Positions 1 through 10,634 of a DNA stretch of 64,000 nt are shown here, piece by piece (positions within the stretch are counted from its first letter, which is position 1; the number at the start of each line of letters is the position of its first letter). The translations under genes and the position numbers were made by a program. The DNA comes from Rhynchopus euleeides (lineage: Eukaryota; Euglenozoa; Diplonemea; Diplonemida; Diplonemidae), in assembly GCA_963210315.1 (NCBI GenBank), contig OY723303.1, positions 1,240,001 through 1,304,000 of the forward strand, written 5' to 3'. The notes below the pieces were generated by a model. The model did no database searches. It saw only the letters and a list, made by a program, of their open reading frames with translations, and was not told the DNA's origin.

Positions 1-84
1 AGAGAGCTGTATATGGATCTGGTGTACGACTCTTCACTCAACAAAACAAGGTTAACGTGTGTGTGGTGTGCGTGTATCGCATTA

Positions 85-109
85 CAGGGGGGGGTCGAAT
101 AAACGTACT
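85..109 (+). repeat. Left terminal inverted repeat of the outer transposon
   Basis: This 25-bp end matches the reverse complement of 4331-4355 at 24 of 25 positions, and TA precedes it at 83-84. Confidence 0.85.
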
Positions 110-459
110 TAGTTGAATAGTAGTACTTAGCCGAATAGTAGTACTTATTTTTTTGGGGCTCTGGGGCACGTTGGGCCGTTGAATACAAGTACTTAAACCC
201 CCCCCCACGTATATTATTTACCTCATCTATTATTTACATTTCGCCTATTATTTACGAATTCGCCTATTATTTACGAATTCGTATTATTTACATCGACTTT
301 ATTTTTTTTTCGGGTGAGGGTGACCTGTTGGTGGACCACCAGAGGGGAGGGGCACCTGAGGGAGGCGCACGTGGGTCGGCCAGGCAGGGGGTCTCGGGGT
401 TTCTAATCTTCGGGGGGGCCTCAAAACCCAGACACACACACACACATCGCGCAGGAGCT

Positions 460-2268
460 CTACTTGCCCCCTGGCGCTGAAAAGAACTTGCGGATGTCAA
501 AGCCCTTGATCGGGAGGAGTTCTTTTTTCGGTCGGCCAAGCTTCGGTTTCTTCGTGGTGGAGGCCGATGCATTCTTTGCCAGTGCAGCGCCTTTGGTCTT
601 CGCATCTTCGATTTTCTGCTTCATTTTGTCTTCATCATCCTGGCGGTCGGCGTCTTCGAGCTCCGGGGGTGCGAAGGTGTAGGTGATTCCACGGATCTTG
701 GACAGCTTTGGATCCACGTAGCCAAGCTTCTCGAAGGCAGCAGGTACGTTCTGCGTCGCCTCTGGGACGCACTGTGCGACGATGCGAGCGAGGAGCGACC
801 GCTTCTGTGCCGCGGTCCTTTTCTCTTCGGCCTGGGAGCGGTAAGCGGCCACGTGCTTCGATTTGTAGACGGCAGCAAAATAGACGTCGACCCACTGCAG
901 CCAGGCCGTTGTCCCTGGCGGTATGACTGCACAGGGCAAATTCCGCGAGTAGAAGCCGGTCACGACCGCCTCCGTCAGATGCGACGTGGCGCTGTCAAGC
1001 ACCACCAACAGCTTGTTGCAATTCACCTTGTCGGCGTGCTCCCGAATGTGAGGAATCACCTGCGTGACCATGGTGTGGGAAGTGATCACCCCCTTCGGAG
1101 TCCAGAGCACCTTGACCCCGGTGGCGTAGCGCTCCTGGAGGATGCGTTCTTGTCTTGGGGTGCCCTTCAGGAGGAGCATCGGAGGTATCGAGAAAGCCAC
1201 GCCATCCATCATCGCCCCAAAAGCGATCAACGTTGCACACAGCTTGTTTGCATTCGGGTCGTGGTCCCCCCTCACGTCGGTGTCCCCGGTGGAGGCCACG
1301 GTGCGGAGCTTGCTCATGGTGCCGCTCAAGCTGAGCGGAACCTCATCGAGGTTACAAACACCATTGACGAGCGGCAAGACCCTGTAAAGATGTGTGTGGA
1401 ACTTCTGCGCCAACTCGGCGATGTCCTCCTCCTTCAGCTTGGTCTGTTTTTTGATGATTTTCACTTTCATTTTGTTTCGGGCCATGAATTTGTCAATGTA
1501 TGACATGGTCACCGAACGCGCATTCCTGCAGGCACTGGATATCTCGTCATCCTTGAGGATCACCGCCGCCTGGTCCCTCAGCTCCGCCCGCGTCACCAGC
1601 TTGTTTGAGCTTCGCCTGCCCTCGAAGTAGCCCAGCAGTGCAGCCTCCAGAAGCTCGTAGTGGTTGTGTAACCTGCGCCTCTTGCATCGCTTTCTGCTGC
1701 GAGACTTCGCCTCGGGTCCTGCTTTTGCAACAGCCTCCCGGAACTTCTCGATTTGGCCTCGGTTGTGGATCACCAGCGCCCCAGAGTCGATTGTTGTTGC
1801 CCACTCCCTCAAATCACGCATGACTTGACGTACCACTTTCACATCACTGGCACTTCTGGATGAGAGTAGCTCGTCGAACTTCTGTACGACCCGCCTCTTC
1901 ACCGACAAGCAGGTGGTACGGCGATTGTCCCGCCGAACCCCGCGGAGCGACTTTCGCTTCCTCGTGACAGCCCCTCCTGTGTCAGCTGCAGGTTCACTCT
2001 CGTCATCACCGTCATCTGTCGAAGCCTCATCAACGTTGTCGTCGTCAGCGGCATCGGGCGTGTCACTGACCGCATCATCCTCGTCGGCGTTGCTTGCCTC
2101 ACGCTCCTCAACAGCGGCGACTTGCCCGGGCGTCTCTTCGCAGTCCGACTCAGCCCCACTGTCGTCACCCACCTCCTCCACCTCCGAGTCGGTCTCCACG
2201 AGGACAGCTTCTTCTTCGGAGCGCTGGAGACGGACCTCGGCTGAGGCCGCCGCCTTCAGCGCTTCCAT
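460..2268 (-). CDS. DDE (DDD) transposase, pogo/Tigger-like, DDE_1 superfamily
   Basis: This 602-residue protein would cut and paste the surrounding element. It begins with an acidic Glu/Asp-rich tail (about 1-100), then a basic Arg/Lys region (103-130) and a long helical, basic DNA-binding region (190-290). The catalytic DDE_1 core shows D308 in NLDEVPL, D425 in VVLDSATSH and D461 in LQWVDV after IPPGTTAWLQ, so the last two acids are 35 residues apart, as in pogo/Tigger families (DD35D). A basic GRPKK AT-hook-like motif lies near the C-terminus. The ORF has no stops or frameshifts, which suggests recent activity. A TTTATAA box lies about 85 bases upstream of the ATG, inside the first direct repeat. 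The substituted LQWVD (usually LQPLD) is a mild oddity. Confidence 0.85.
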   Translation of the reverse strand: MEALKAAASAEVRLQRSEEEAVLVETDSEVEEVGDDSGAESDCEETPGQVAAVEEREASNADEDDAVSDTPDAADDDNVDEASTDDGDDESEPAADTGGAVTRKRKSLRGVRRDNRRTTCLSVKRRVVQKFDELLSSRSASDVKVVRQVMRDLREWATTIDSGALVIHNRGQIEKFREAVAKAGPEAKSRSRKRCKRRRLHNHYELLEAALLGYFEGRRSSNKLVTRAELRDQAAVILKDDEISSACRNARSVTMSYIDKFMARNKMKVKIIKKQTKLKEEDIAELAQKFHTHLYRVLPLVNGVCNLDEVPLSLSGTMSKLRTVASTGDTDVRGDHDPNANKLCATLIAFGAMMDGVAFSIPPMLLLKGTPRQERILQERYATGVKVLWTPKGVITSHTMVTQVIPHIREHADKVNCNKLLVVLDSATSHLTEAVVTGFYSRNLPCAVIPPGTTAWLQWVDVYFAAVYKSKHVAAYRSQAEEKRTAAQKRSLLARIVAQCVPEATQNVPAAFEKLGYVDPKLSKIRGITYTFAPPELEDADRQDDEDKMKQKIEDAKTKGAALAKNASASTTKKPKLGRPKKELLPIKGFDIRKFFSAPGGK

Positions 2269-2342
2269 TGTGAGTGTGCTGGCGCCTGGTATGAGGGAGG
2301 TGAGTCGGGTGCTGTGCGGGTCAGAACAACAGTGTGTGTGTG

Positions 2343-2697
2343 TGTGTGTGGTTATAAAGTTTTAAGGCGGTGTCGCCCTGCACGGGCAGTAGCACCTCCC
2401 CTTCAGTATCGCACTCCCGAAGGATTCCCCAACACGGCGTGACACCGGTTTCGACGCGTACTCTTCGTACCCCTCCCCCCGGCCGCGTCTCTTCAGCGAA
2501 GAACCGGGGATAATCGGACCAGGGCTAGCTAAACCCTGGTGGTGTCACGGGTGGGGTTGGAGAGGGAGAAAAGGAAGAAATGAAGTTGCGAAAAAGTCAA
2601 ACACTGACACGTGAAATCAATAAAAAGGGTGGTATATATCGCCCCCTTGCTGCGACGAAGACACTAAATAGTCAGGCCGCTTCAAGAGTCTTGAGGG
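2343..2697. repeat. 355-bp direct repeat, copy 1
   Basis: This copy is almost identical to 3142-3497; the clearest differences are one G/A change and one A insertion. The two copies bracket about 444 bp with no credible ORF, an arrangement like a short LTR/TRIM or retrozyme-type element, or a local duplication. Inside are several strong hairpins. One is ACCAGGG paired with CCCTGGT (2518-2540). Another is a 9-bp closing stem, CGTGACACC (2438-2446) with GGTGTCACG (2541-2549). On the minus strand CTGAAGA is followed by a 6-bp stem and then GAAA, as in a hammerhead ribozyme core. It also contains the promoter-proximal region of the transposase gene. Confidence 0.85.
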
Positions 2698-3141
2698 CTT
2701 GAAGGAAGAAACAGGTTGCTGATGAGTCTCAGGAGCAGGCACCTTTTGTCCGCCCACATGACCTTCGCCCGAAGGCGAACCTCGTCCAGCTTGGCTCGAT
2801 CGCCACAGAGAAGGGGATCATTCTCCGCTGTGGTGAACATCTTAAAAACCGAGGGTGCAGAGGTGGGGCAGCCCACTGGTGCGACAGCAGGCCGCCCCCG
2901 GATAGCTATAACTAGTGCATAGGAAGCATACGACGGCACACGCAACAGATGCCGAAGGCACAACGGCGGGTCACTTTTAACCACCAGAGGAGTGGCACTC
3001 CCGAGGGGTGGGGAAGGGGGGGTAGTCACAACACTTTCGAAGGAAGAAAAGGGGCAAATGGGATGTTTTGTGCAAGGTAGAAAGGAAGTCACAACATGAG
3101 GCAGGGGGGATTGCTCATCAGGCCTGGGGGAATAGAGGGTT

Positions 3142-3497
3142 TGTGTGTGGTTATAAAGTTTTAAGGCGGTGTCGCCCTGCACGGGCAGTAGCACCTCCCC
3201 TTCAGTATCGCACTCCCGAAGGATTCCCCAACACGACGTGACACCGGTTTCGACGCGTACTCTTCGTACCCCTCCCCCCGGCCGCGTCTCTTCAGCGAAG
3301 AACCGGGGATAATCGGACCAGGGCTAGCTAAACCCTGGTGGTGTCACGGGTGGGGTTGGAGAGGGAGAAAAAGGAAGAAATGAAGTTGCGAAAAAGTCAA
3401 ACACTGACACGTGAAATCAATAAAAAGGGTGGTATATATCGCCCCCTTGCTGCGACGAAGACACTAAATAGTCAGGCCGCTTCAAGAGTCTTGAGGG
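3142..3497. repeat. 355-bp direct repeat, copy 2
   Basis: This is the near-identical partner of 2343-2697, followed by a TG microsatellite (3497-3514). It preserves every hairpin of copy 1, including the hammerhead-like core on the minus strand. Because the copies are so similar, the duplication is recent or maintained by gene conversion or retro-mobilisation. Confidence 0.85.
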
Positions 3498-3707
3498 TGT
3501 GTGTGTGTGTGTGTCTCCTCTGATCATTCACCGGTCGCGTCGGGTGTGGTCGTTGACGCCAAAAAAAAAATCGGGCTGTTCGTAAATAATGGGTGATCCT
3601 ATTTACAAACCGCCTATAATTTACGAAGAAATGAAAATCACCTATTATTTACGTTTTCGCCTATTATTTACCAAATAAATACGTAAATTATATACGCGGG
3701 GGGGGTT

Positions 3708-4330
3708 TACTTTGTACACCCGTTTTTTTGGGGAATATCTCGTTTTTTTTGAGATTTTCTTTTTGGAAGACCGCCTGCCAGTGGAGGGGGCACACAAATC
3801 CGCAAACTTTGTGGCAAAGAATGGAGACAAGGTCTATTGGTGCCACTTCGGGGAACCAGGGTGCACGGGCCCCGCAAACCCGCAAGCTCATGCGGTCCAG
3901 AGGCATCAGAACCACTGCTGAAGCCCGCCGCGCATTCCCCTCAGCTACGGCGTCCGCAGTCCCCACCACCACCGAGAAGATGTGAACGGATGGCCCCAGA
4001 CAAAGCTCACCGTAGACCTGTGACATCCACCAACAGGGCCAATATCTTCGGCTGGTGTCCGATGATTTCATCTGCTCACGGAATGCCTCAAGAGGATGGG
4101 CCACAGCCAGGCGCTCCCCGGCCTTCCTTCAACGAAGTGATCCGGGCCAGGGCACGCAGCAGTGACCAGCGCGCCCCTGGTGGACCAAATAGTCCCGCAG
4201 AGCCCCTGCAAACAGTGTTTTTAGGAAAAGTTGAATAGACGTACTACGTACGTCTATTCGCTCGCAAAGCATTTTATACTTTTTTGGCGAGGTCGATTTA
4301 GGCCCGCCCGTTCGCCGAATAGTAGTACTT
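3708..4330. other. Body of the outer element, no recognisable gene
   Basis: This is the right-hand remainder of the outer transposon. A minus-strand open stretch (3688-4104) codes for about 138 residues but matches no family that I recognise and runs into the inner element's G-run. Another copy of the GAATAGTAGTACTTA motif occurs at 4316-4330, next to the right terminal repeat. Confidence 0.5.
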
Positions 4331-4355
4331 AGTACGTTTATTTGACCCCCCCCTG
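4331..4355 (-). repeat. Right terminal inverted repeat of the outer transposon
   Basis: This is the reverse complement of 85-109 with one mismatch, followed by TA at 4356-4357. Slightly inside, 4233-4259 forms a hairpin with 12-bp perfect arms (GAATAGACGTAC) and a 3-base loop. Confidence 0.85.
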
Positions 4356-4357
4356 TA

Positions 4358-5910
4358 ACAAATGACACTATTCATGGTGTGGTGTGGATTGCATCAAGGG
4401 TTAGTGTGATTAGTGTGCATCGCAGTATTGCATGTGTATGCGTGTGGTGACCACGTCTTCAGTGGGTGGGCCCTACGGGTCTCAGCCCATTCACTGTTGT
4501 GATGTGATGTGCGTGTGTGTGAGCTCCAAATGGAGCCCTGGGGATAACCCTTGAGAATAGTGGAGGCAGCACCAGATTATCCGCCCTGCACTACTCAGCT
4601 GACGCGTGTGTTCGGTGTGTTGGCTTGCACTGCAGCAACCAAGCTCCTTCACGTGTGTATGTCCCATCCCACCCCACCCGCCCCTTTATTGGCCCTGCCT
4701 TGTCAGAACACAGAGCGCCATTTTTTTTTCACCTCCGTCGCCCCGCTGCAGGAGAAGAGATGTGTACTCGTGAACCGTGTCTGTTTGCTGAGGAAGGGAA
4801 AAGGTGGGAGGGGGGAAAACTCGTCCAAAAAAATCCGGTATTCTCCGTTTGCTGTTGCTTGATGTTGGGGTCGTGCCAGAAGAGCTTCGTTTGGGAGGGG
4901 GTTCTCTCGCTGCGGGTGCTGAAAATTGGTGCGTTTTATTGATGCATTCTCTCCTCCTAGTTATTGGAGGGGGAAAAAATCGCCGAACTTTGCCCAAAAG
5001 ATTGCCGCTAGCGAAGGCCTCACCCCTTGCCCTCCTTTTAGCTCGAAAACAAAACCTACGTTCTGACAAAGCTCTCGCGAAGCTGCCATACAAAAGCCCC
5101 TTGAGGCGTGTGCATGATCTTTTGCCATCCGTGCATCACCGGTCCTTTCGCAGGGATTGCCGGCAGAATCGCACTACGGCTACACGATCTCATAATCTCT
5201 CTTTCTTCCATATCCCTTTCCTCGCTTTCTTCAGAGGGAACCACGTGGTCTGGGCTCTTTGGGAAGCTCCCGGGAGGTTGCCCCCCCAGCTTCCGCCCTG
5301 CCAGCCTGGGGTGTTCTCTCGATTCGGAGATCGTTTGCAAACGTTTGTACAAACAGAAACGCAACTCTAAGTCTCTTTCTCCCCAAAAGAACACTGCCCA
5401 CCCGGCCCTTGGAGGTCATCCCGTGATTTCTGAGGAACTTTCTTTGCCGGACCGTAGCTGTGTGATGTTCGCTGGATTGGAGAGGCGCTCCCGCTGCTAT
5501 TGTGGGGAGCGATGATGTACACTCAGAAGGCGGCAGAGCTATTCAATTTGGAGGGCTTTCCGGAAAGATCGTCACACTACCCCCACCCCCACACCACACC
5601 ACACCCTCCATGCAACTCTCGGACACTGCTTCAGTTTGCACTGCACTGGCACTGACATAGGCACGGACACCCACACCACACCAACTCCCACCACCCACCA
5701 CCCCAGATCGGCCGACGTGGGCCCCAAGTACACCTGCCACGCTTACCCATGCACGAGCCCTCATCAGCCACCGTGGAGTAGGCAGCAGCATTGCTTTTGC
5801 TTCCTCCCACCCCAACGCAAGCCAAAAAAGCGACCTTTGGCCCCCCCTGTTTGAAGTACCTCCTTTCAACACACACACACACCCCCACCCCCCCAATCAA
5901 CGCGTAAACA
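4358..5910. other. Intergenic, no gene recognised
   Basis: Short open frames overlap in all directions with no conserved motif. The stretch holds TG-rich sequence (4370-4530), G/C homopolymers, and a CA/C-rich tract (5578-5620 and 5868-5897) just upstream of the next start codon. That tract is probably the promoter or 5' leader of the downstream gene. Confidence 0.5.
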
Positions 5911-8900
5911 ATGTTCAGCAATCCCTTCAAAAAGAAGAAGAAGAAAAGGGGGGATGGCGGGAGCGAGGTGACCCGATCCGAAGCGACGGTGGATGACCGG
6001 GATGACGGCCCCCCTGCGACATCCCCGCGAGCCCCGCCCACAGCCCCACCCCCGGGGAAGGGGAAGGGGAAGGGGCCAGCGCCTCAGGGCGCCGCAGGGA
6101 TGCCTTTGGGTTCGCCGCGGATCGCCCCTTCCCCGAAGGGGACGCCACGCCAGGGCGCTGCGAGGGCGCCTCCGACGCCCGTCACCCCGGTCCCCGGGCA
6201 GTCCAACGCTGCAGCGCTGCTCGCGAGGATCAGCTCTGCCCGCAAACAGCCACCTGGGACACCTGGGGCGCTCGCAGCCACACCAACAACCGGGGCCCCT
6301 CGAGGCGCCTCCGGCAGTTTCCCTGGCTCCCTCACATCCCCCCGCGGTGCCGCGGGGCGCGGCAGCGCCAGCGGAGGCGGAGTTGCGTCGGACCTCCTCG
6401 GCAAGCTGAAACTGCAGCGCTCCGCCACAGCATCGCAGCCCGGAACGCCTGCTGCCGGCGTGTCAACACCTGGCGGTGCGGCGACACCCCAGTTGGGCCG
6501 CGGCAGCACCATCGCGAGGGGGCATCTACAGAACCTCTCGTTTGGGCGAAGCTCCACTGGGGGCATCACGCTCGGGGCAGGCCGTGGCGTGGGCCGTGGC
6601 TCTGCCGCCTCCCCCTCGCCCACCCGCGGCGGGTCTGTCGGAGCCCTGATGCAGGCTGTGTTGGAACGCCACCACTCCTCCGTCCAGCGCCAGGGCTCCG
6701 TCATGGGCTCACTCTCCCCCAGCGCCGCGGGGAGGGGGCGCGGCCTCTCCCTCGCCAGATCCCATTCCCAGGCATCCATGGCTGCCAGCGTGGCCTCCCA
6801 GGGCGCCTGGCAACCCGGAAGGACGTTGCTCATCAAGGAGGTGCCTGGGGCAGGCGGTGCCCCGCCCGCGGCTCATGAAAAGCCGGCGAGGGGAAAGGTG
6901 GTGGAGCAGCAGGGGGAGTTTATCCTGGTGAAGCCGGAGGGGGTCTGGGAGGCTACTCACTCTGAAGGGCTCTACCCTAAGCAGAGGCTTGTGGCGCTCC
7001 CGCCTCCGGAGGCGCCGGTGGAGATTCGGCATAAAAACCCGAAGTGGAATGGCAGGTATGGGAGGGTGAAGGAATACGACCCGAACAGAGCGGATGGGGT
7101 CCGCGTCGCTCTGGTCGCAACCCCGGAGCAGGGGGAGGAGCGGATATTCTTTCCCCTGGGGTGTCTGAAGCCCGCCCCGAAGGGGGTTCTCGGAACACCC
7201 CAGCTGAAGCCGGGGAGCGTCCCGCAGGCGCCGCTCACCCCTCGGCTCCCGCCCCCTACTCCGACAAAGGTGGACCACGTCGCGAAGATGTTCCAATCCG
7301 CCTCCCAGGGGCAGCAGGCCGTGGCGCGGGAGCAGATGCAGCAGTTCCTCCAGCAGCTCCCCCCCGCCGCCCTCCAGCTCCTCTCCGTCCGCGACCCCGC
7401 CAACATCCACAGCAAGCTGTCGGCTTACCCCGCTGGGTACTACCTCTCTGAGGGAGAGTGGGCTGGCATCGTCGCGTCTGCGAAGGACATGCCACCTCTG
7501 CAGCACCTCGAACCCCCCGAGTCGCTGATCCGCCGTGTGTCGAGCGTGATGATCGGCGAGGAGGGTGTTGAGGTGAGCGATGGGATGGGTACACCCCAGC
7601 AGGCGCCACGCCCCAAGCATGATCACGGGAGTGTCATGACTGATGTGTCGGAGATGACGGCTGCTCCGTCGCAGAAGACGGGGTCTCCGGTTCCGACGGT
7701 GAGGCAGGCGCCTCCGGAGGTTGCGGCGGAAGCTGCTGCTGCGAAGAAGCGTGCAGAAGAGGAGGCGACTGAGATGCGGCAGAAATATGAGGCGGAGCAC
7801 CGTGAAAAGGAGGAGCTGCAGAAGAGCCTCCAGAGGTCTAGGGAGGAGAGGGAGGCGATTGAGTCCGCTGCGAAGCATGAGAAGAAGCGGAAGGACAGGG
7901 AGGAGCGGTCCAGCCTGCAGGAGAAGGAGGCAGGGCTCCGGAAGTCCCTCGCCAAGCAGGAGGGCGCGAAGTGGGAGGGGATTGCCGCCAAGGCGTCGCA
8001 GGGGGCGGAGGCGCTGAAGGCGAAGACGAAGCATGTCGCTGAGATCCAGGATCTGCTGCAGCAGATCGAGGCTGTCAAGCGCGACGCCGCAGAGAAGGAG
8101 AAGGTTGCGAAGGAGGAGGCAGCCGCTGCAGAGGGGAAGGCCGCGGCGGCAGCCGCGGCGGAGGCGGTTCGGGTTGCGGAGGCAAAGGCTGCAGCGGTGC
8201 CTGCCAGCTCGTCTGCTCTGTGGGCTTCCTTCAAAACAGCCCTGTCGGAGCAGGGCGCGTCTGTTAAGGAGTTGAGCCATGCGAATGACGAGCAGATCAT
8301 GACTGTCTTCACGGAGAATTTGAAATTTTCGCGGCTCGACGCTCTCCGTCTGATGAAGCTGTGGAAGGAGAAGCGCGGCGGGGGTGGCAGGCGGCGTGAA
8401 ACAGAGTCGGACGAAGCTGGGCCTTCAGAAGACCCCAGCGACAGCATGGGGACAGAGATCCTGTCGAGGAAGAAACGCTCTGCTTCGAAGAAACGCGCGA
8501 AGGGCGGGTCTCCTGGGAAGGACAAGCGTGGCGGGAGGCGGTCGCAGAGGTCGGGGAGTGAGGCTGCCGCCGACACACCGACTGACGACATATCGGACAG
8601 CGCCAACGGCGGGGACGACCCGAGCCAGAATCTCATTGCCAAGCACAAGGGGAAGCGTGTGGTGCTCAACCCCTCCTCCCAAGACTACACCATGGTGAGC
8701 GAGGTGTTGAGGCACACCTCCACCTGTGGCGACAGCACCTTTGCGGTATGGGCATGGGTGGGTCGGGAGGGCGGGTTGGTTCATTGTGTGGCAGTCTGGT
8801 TGAAGCGGCGAACTATGGTTTTTTTGCGCCGAATTTTTGAAGGCACCTTTTGGGGGGGGGGGGATTCCGGGTGAATTGCTTCTGTTTCCGGGTTTGGTCC

Positions 8901-10634
8901 ACGCCAACACCCTCTGTCTGTTTAGTGAGCAGTGTAGAAGCGCGCCGTGTTTACGATATCCCCACATTAATACCCCGGGGGTGACTACGAGCAACACGGC
9001 GAGCTCAAAAAAATGCCAACCTGTCCTACACACCTCCCGGCACACAGGTCCGCCGCATCGTCCAGCTGCTGCCCAGCCAGAACCAGATCTCACGCTACGA
9101 CAAATCCCGGGTCCGCCTCCAGTCGGGCTGCCGCCAGCCCAAGGTCCTCTACTACGCGGGCCCCACCATGCCAGCCATCACGGAGGTCATGCAGGAGGGC
9201 TTCAACGCAGAGCTCAGGCGCCACCGCAGCCTGCAGTTCAGCACTGAGGCCAACATTGAGGAGGCTGCCCGCAACCCGCGGGGCGAGTCTGCGATGCTGC
9301 TGCTGTGTGAGGTGCTGACGGGGCGTGTGGTGCGTGTCCCGCAGGGCTCGCTGTCGTCCCTCAACAGGCAGGCGCTGAAGATCTGCGGGCCCTCCAACCC
9401 CCCGAAGGGGATCAGCTATCAGGGGGACTCGATTGCAATGGACTACGCACACACCACCCGATCCTTCAACGGATCGCCTGGGCAGTCTGCCTCCCTGGAT
9501 CAGATCAAGACCTCCACACGCTACGTCCTCACCGATCCGGACCGTGTCGTGCCGCGCTACCTTGTCTATCTCGACGTGACCCCACCGCCCCCAGAGCTCC
9601 CTCCTTCCGGCTCTGCCTTGGGGATGCAGTCGCCTGTGCCCTACCAAGGCATGATCACTCCTAATGCTAGCGGCAACCAGCTGCAGCTCGGCGGCGGTGT
9701 CAGCGTGAGCCCCCAGCGTGTCCCTGCGGTGGCTGTGGCGCCTGCGTCGCCGCTGCTGCAGCATGGTGTGGACCCCGCCTCCCAAGGGCACCACAGCTCG
9801 TTTGTCTCGCTGATGACGCTGAATGCCAACATCAAGAATAAGGGGGGAGGCGTCTCCAGCCGCGGCGCGTCGCCGTCGCAGCCTGTGCTGGTGATGTGCC
9901 CCCTGCACCCTTCTGAAGAGCTTAGCCTCTACTGTGTGGAGGAGGAGGAGCTGACCTGCACCATCTGCGCCAGCGTCGGGCGGCACTCCGGGAAGAAGTG
10001 CCAGCCCCTGGGCGACCTCCTCGAGGGAATGCGCTCCCGCCTGGTGGTGTATGAGAAGCAGGTTGCCTCGAAGCTGGCGCAGACGGAGGCTGGGATGACG
10101 CAGATTCAGAAGCAGCTGGAGATCCTGAAGGACTCTGAGGACCGTGCCCGCCTCCACCTGAGGAAGCGCTCCGCTGAGCTGATGGAGGAGGCCGCAGGGA
10201 GGTGCGAGCTGCTGGAGCAGGTGCTCAACTCAAAGTCTGCCGATGTGGCAACCCGCTTCCACGGGTCCATCCGGCAGCACGCCGACCGGGCTGGGAACCT
10301 CCGTGACGCGCATGAGAAGATCAAGGCTCTGGTCGACGCGTCGCACAGCACGGTGCACCGTGCGAAGGGGTCTCGCAAGCCTGGCGTGTCAGCCAAGGCA
10401 GCCGACATCATCGCTCTGAGCAAGCTGCTGGAGCAGATTCAGGAGGACCCCGTTGACGACCTGGGCGCCCTGCAGTCATACGGCGCGATGTTCACTGAAG
10501 ATGTGCAGGCAGAGCTGGCGCGCCTACGCCTTCCTCCCCCGACCATCACGTCGCACACGCTGAGGCAGCCGGGGTCGCAGTATGGCTCGCCCGGCCTCAC
10601 CCCAACCCTTGCTGCTTCGCCGTCGAGGTTTTAG
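5911..10634 (+). CDS. PARP-like ART fold plus B-box and coiled-coil protein (two exons)
   Basis: Exons 5911-8745 and 9048-10634 join in phase 0 across a 302-bp intron (GTATGG...CACACAG), giving 1,473 residues. In order: a basic start (FKKKKKK) and Pro/Ala/Gly-rich tail (to ~300); an SH3/KOW-like stretch (~310-425; NGRYGRVKEYD...FFPLGCLKP); a charged coiled coil (~604-763); a helical segment (~769-825; FSRLDALRLMKLW). Then comes a region resembling the PARP catalytic fold (~920-1125), where the splice yields TFAVRRIVQLLPSQNQISRY, then VLYYAGPT...EVMQEGF and VVPRYLVYLDV. The usual catalytic His of the L-F-H-G-T motif is not conserved, so it is likely an inactive ART. A B-box zinc finger follows (~1229-1264; CPLH, YC, CTIC, H, C), then a TRIM-like coiled coil (~1270-1340). 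Function unknown; a scaffold or regulator is inferred. Confidence 0.75.
8746..9047 (+). other. Intron of the PARP-like/B-box gene
   Basis: The donor GTATGG and the acceptor CCTCCCGGCACACAG join two open frames in phase 0. The join restores the Val-Arg-Arg-Ile-Val helix characteristic of the N-terminal part of PARP-type domains. Reading through instead gives a non-conserved tail and a stop at 8874. Confidence 0.8.

Larger units (their letters stand above)
196..3707. mobile_element. Inner TA-flanked inverted-repeat element carrying the transposase
   Basis: Left and right ends are mirror images: AA, a run of eight or nine C, (A/G)CGTATAT(T/A)ATTTAC on the left, and the reverse complement on the right. 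TA flanks both sides (194-195 and 3708-3709). Subterminal copies of CCTATTATTTAC are spread over 220-295 and 3590-3675, the arrangement expected of transposase binding sites. The unit encloses the transposase gene and the pair of 355-bp direct repeats. The reading as a nested insertion is inferred from the second TA-flanked inverted repeat. A single element with nested terminal motifs is the alternative. Confidence 0.6.
85..4355. mobile_element. Pogo-like (Tc1/mariner superfamily) DNA transposon, outer element
   Basis: The two ends carry matching terminal inverted repeats of 25 bp (85-109 and 4331-4355) with one mismatch. Each begins CA followed by eight G, then TC(G/A)AATAAACGTACT. Each end is flanked directly by TA (83-84 and 4356-4357), which is the target duplication expected of the Tc1/mariner/pogo superfamily. 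Copies of a GAATAGTAGTACTTA motif lie just inside both ends. The element is 4.27 kb, long for this superfamily, because a second TA-flanked inverted-repeat unit (196-3707) sits inside it. It could be a non-autonomous copy that received an autonomous relative, or one element with two tiers of inverted repeats. Confidence 0.82.

Noticed and set aside
2716-2723. Second hammerhead-like box GCTGATGA on the plus strand
   Set aside because: No GAAA box with a complementary stem II follows within a plausible distance.
6709-8280. 523-codon Leu/Arg-rich minus-strand frame
   Set aside because: Antisense of the PARP-like/B-box gene.
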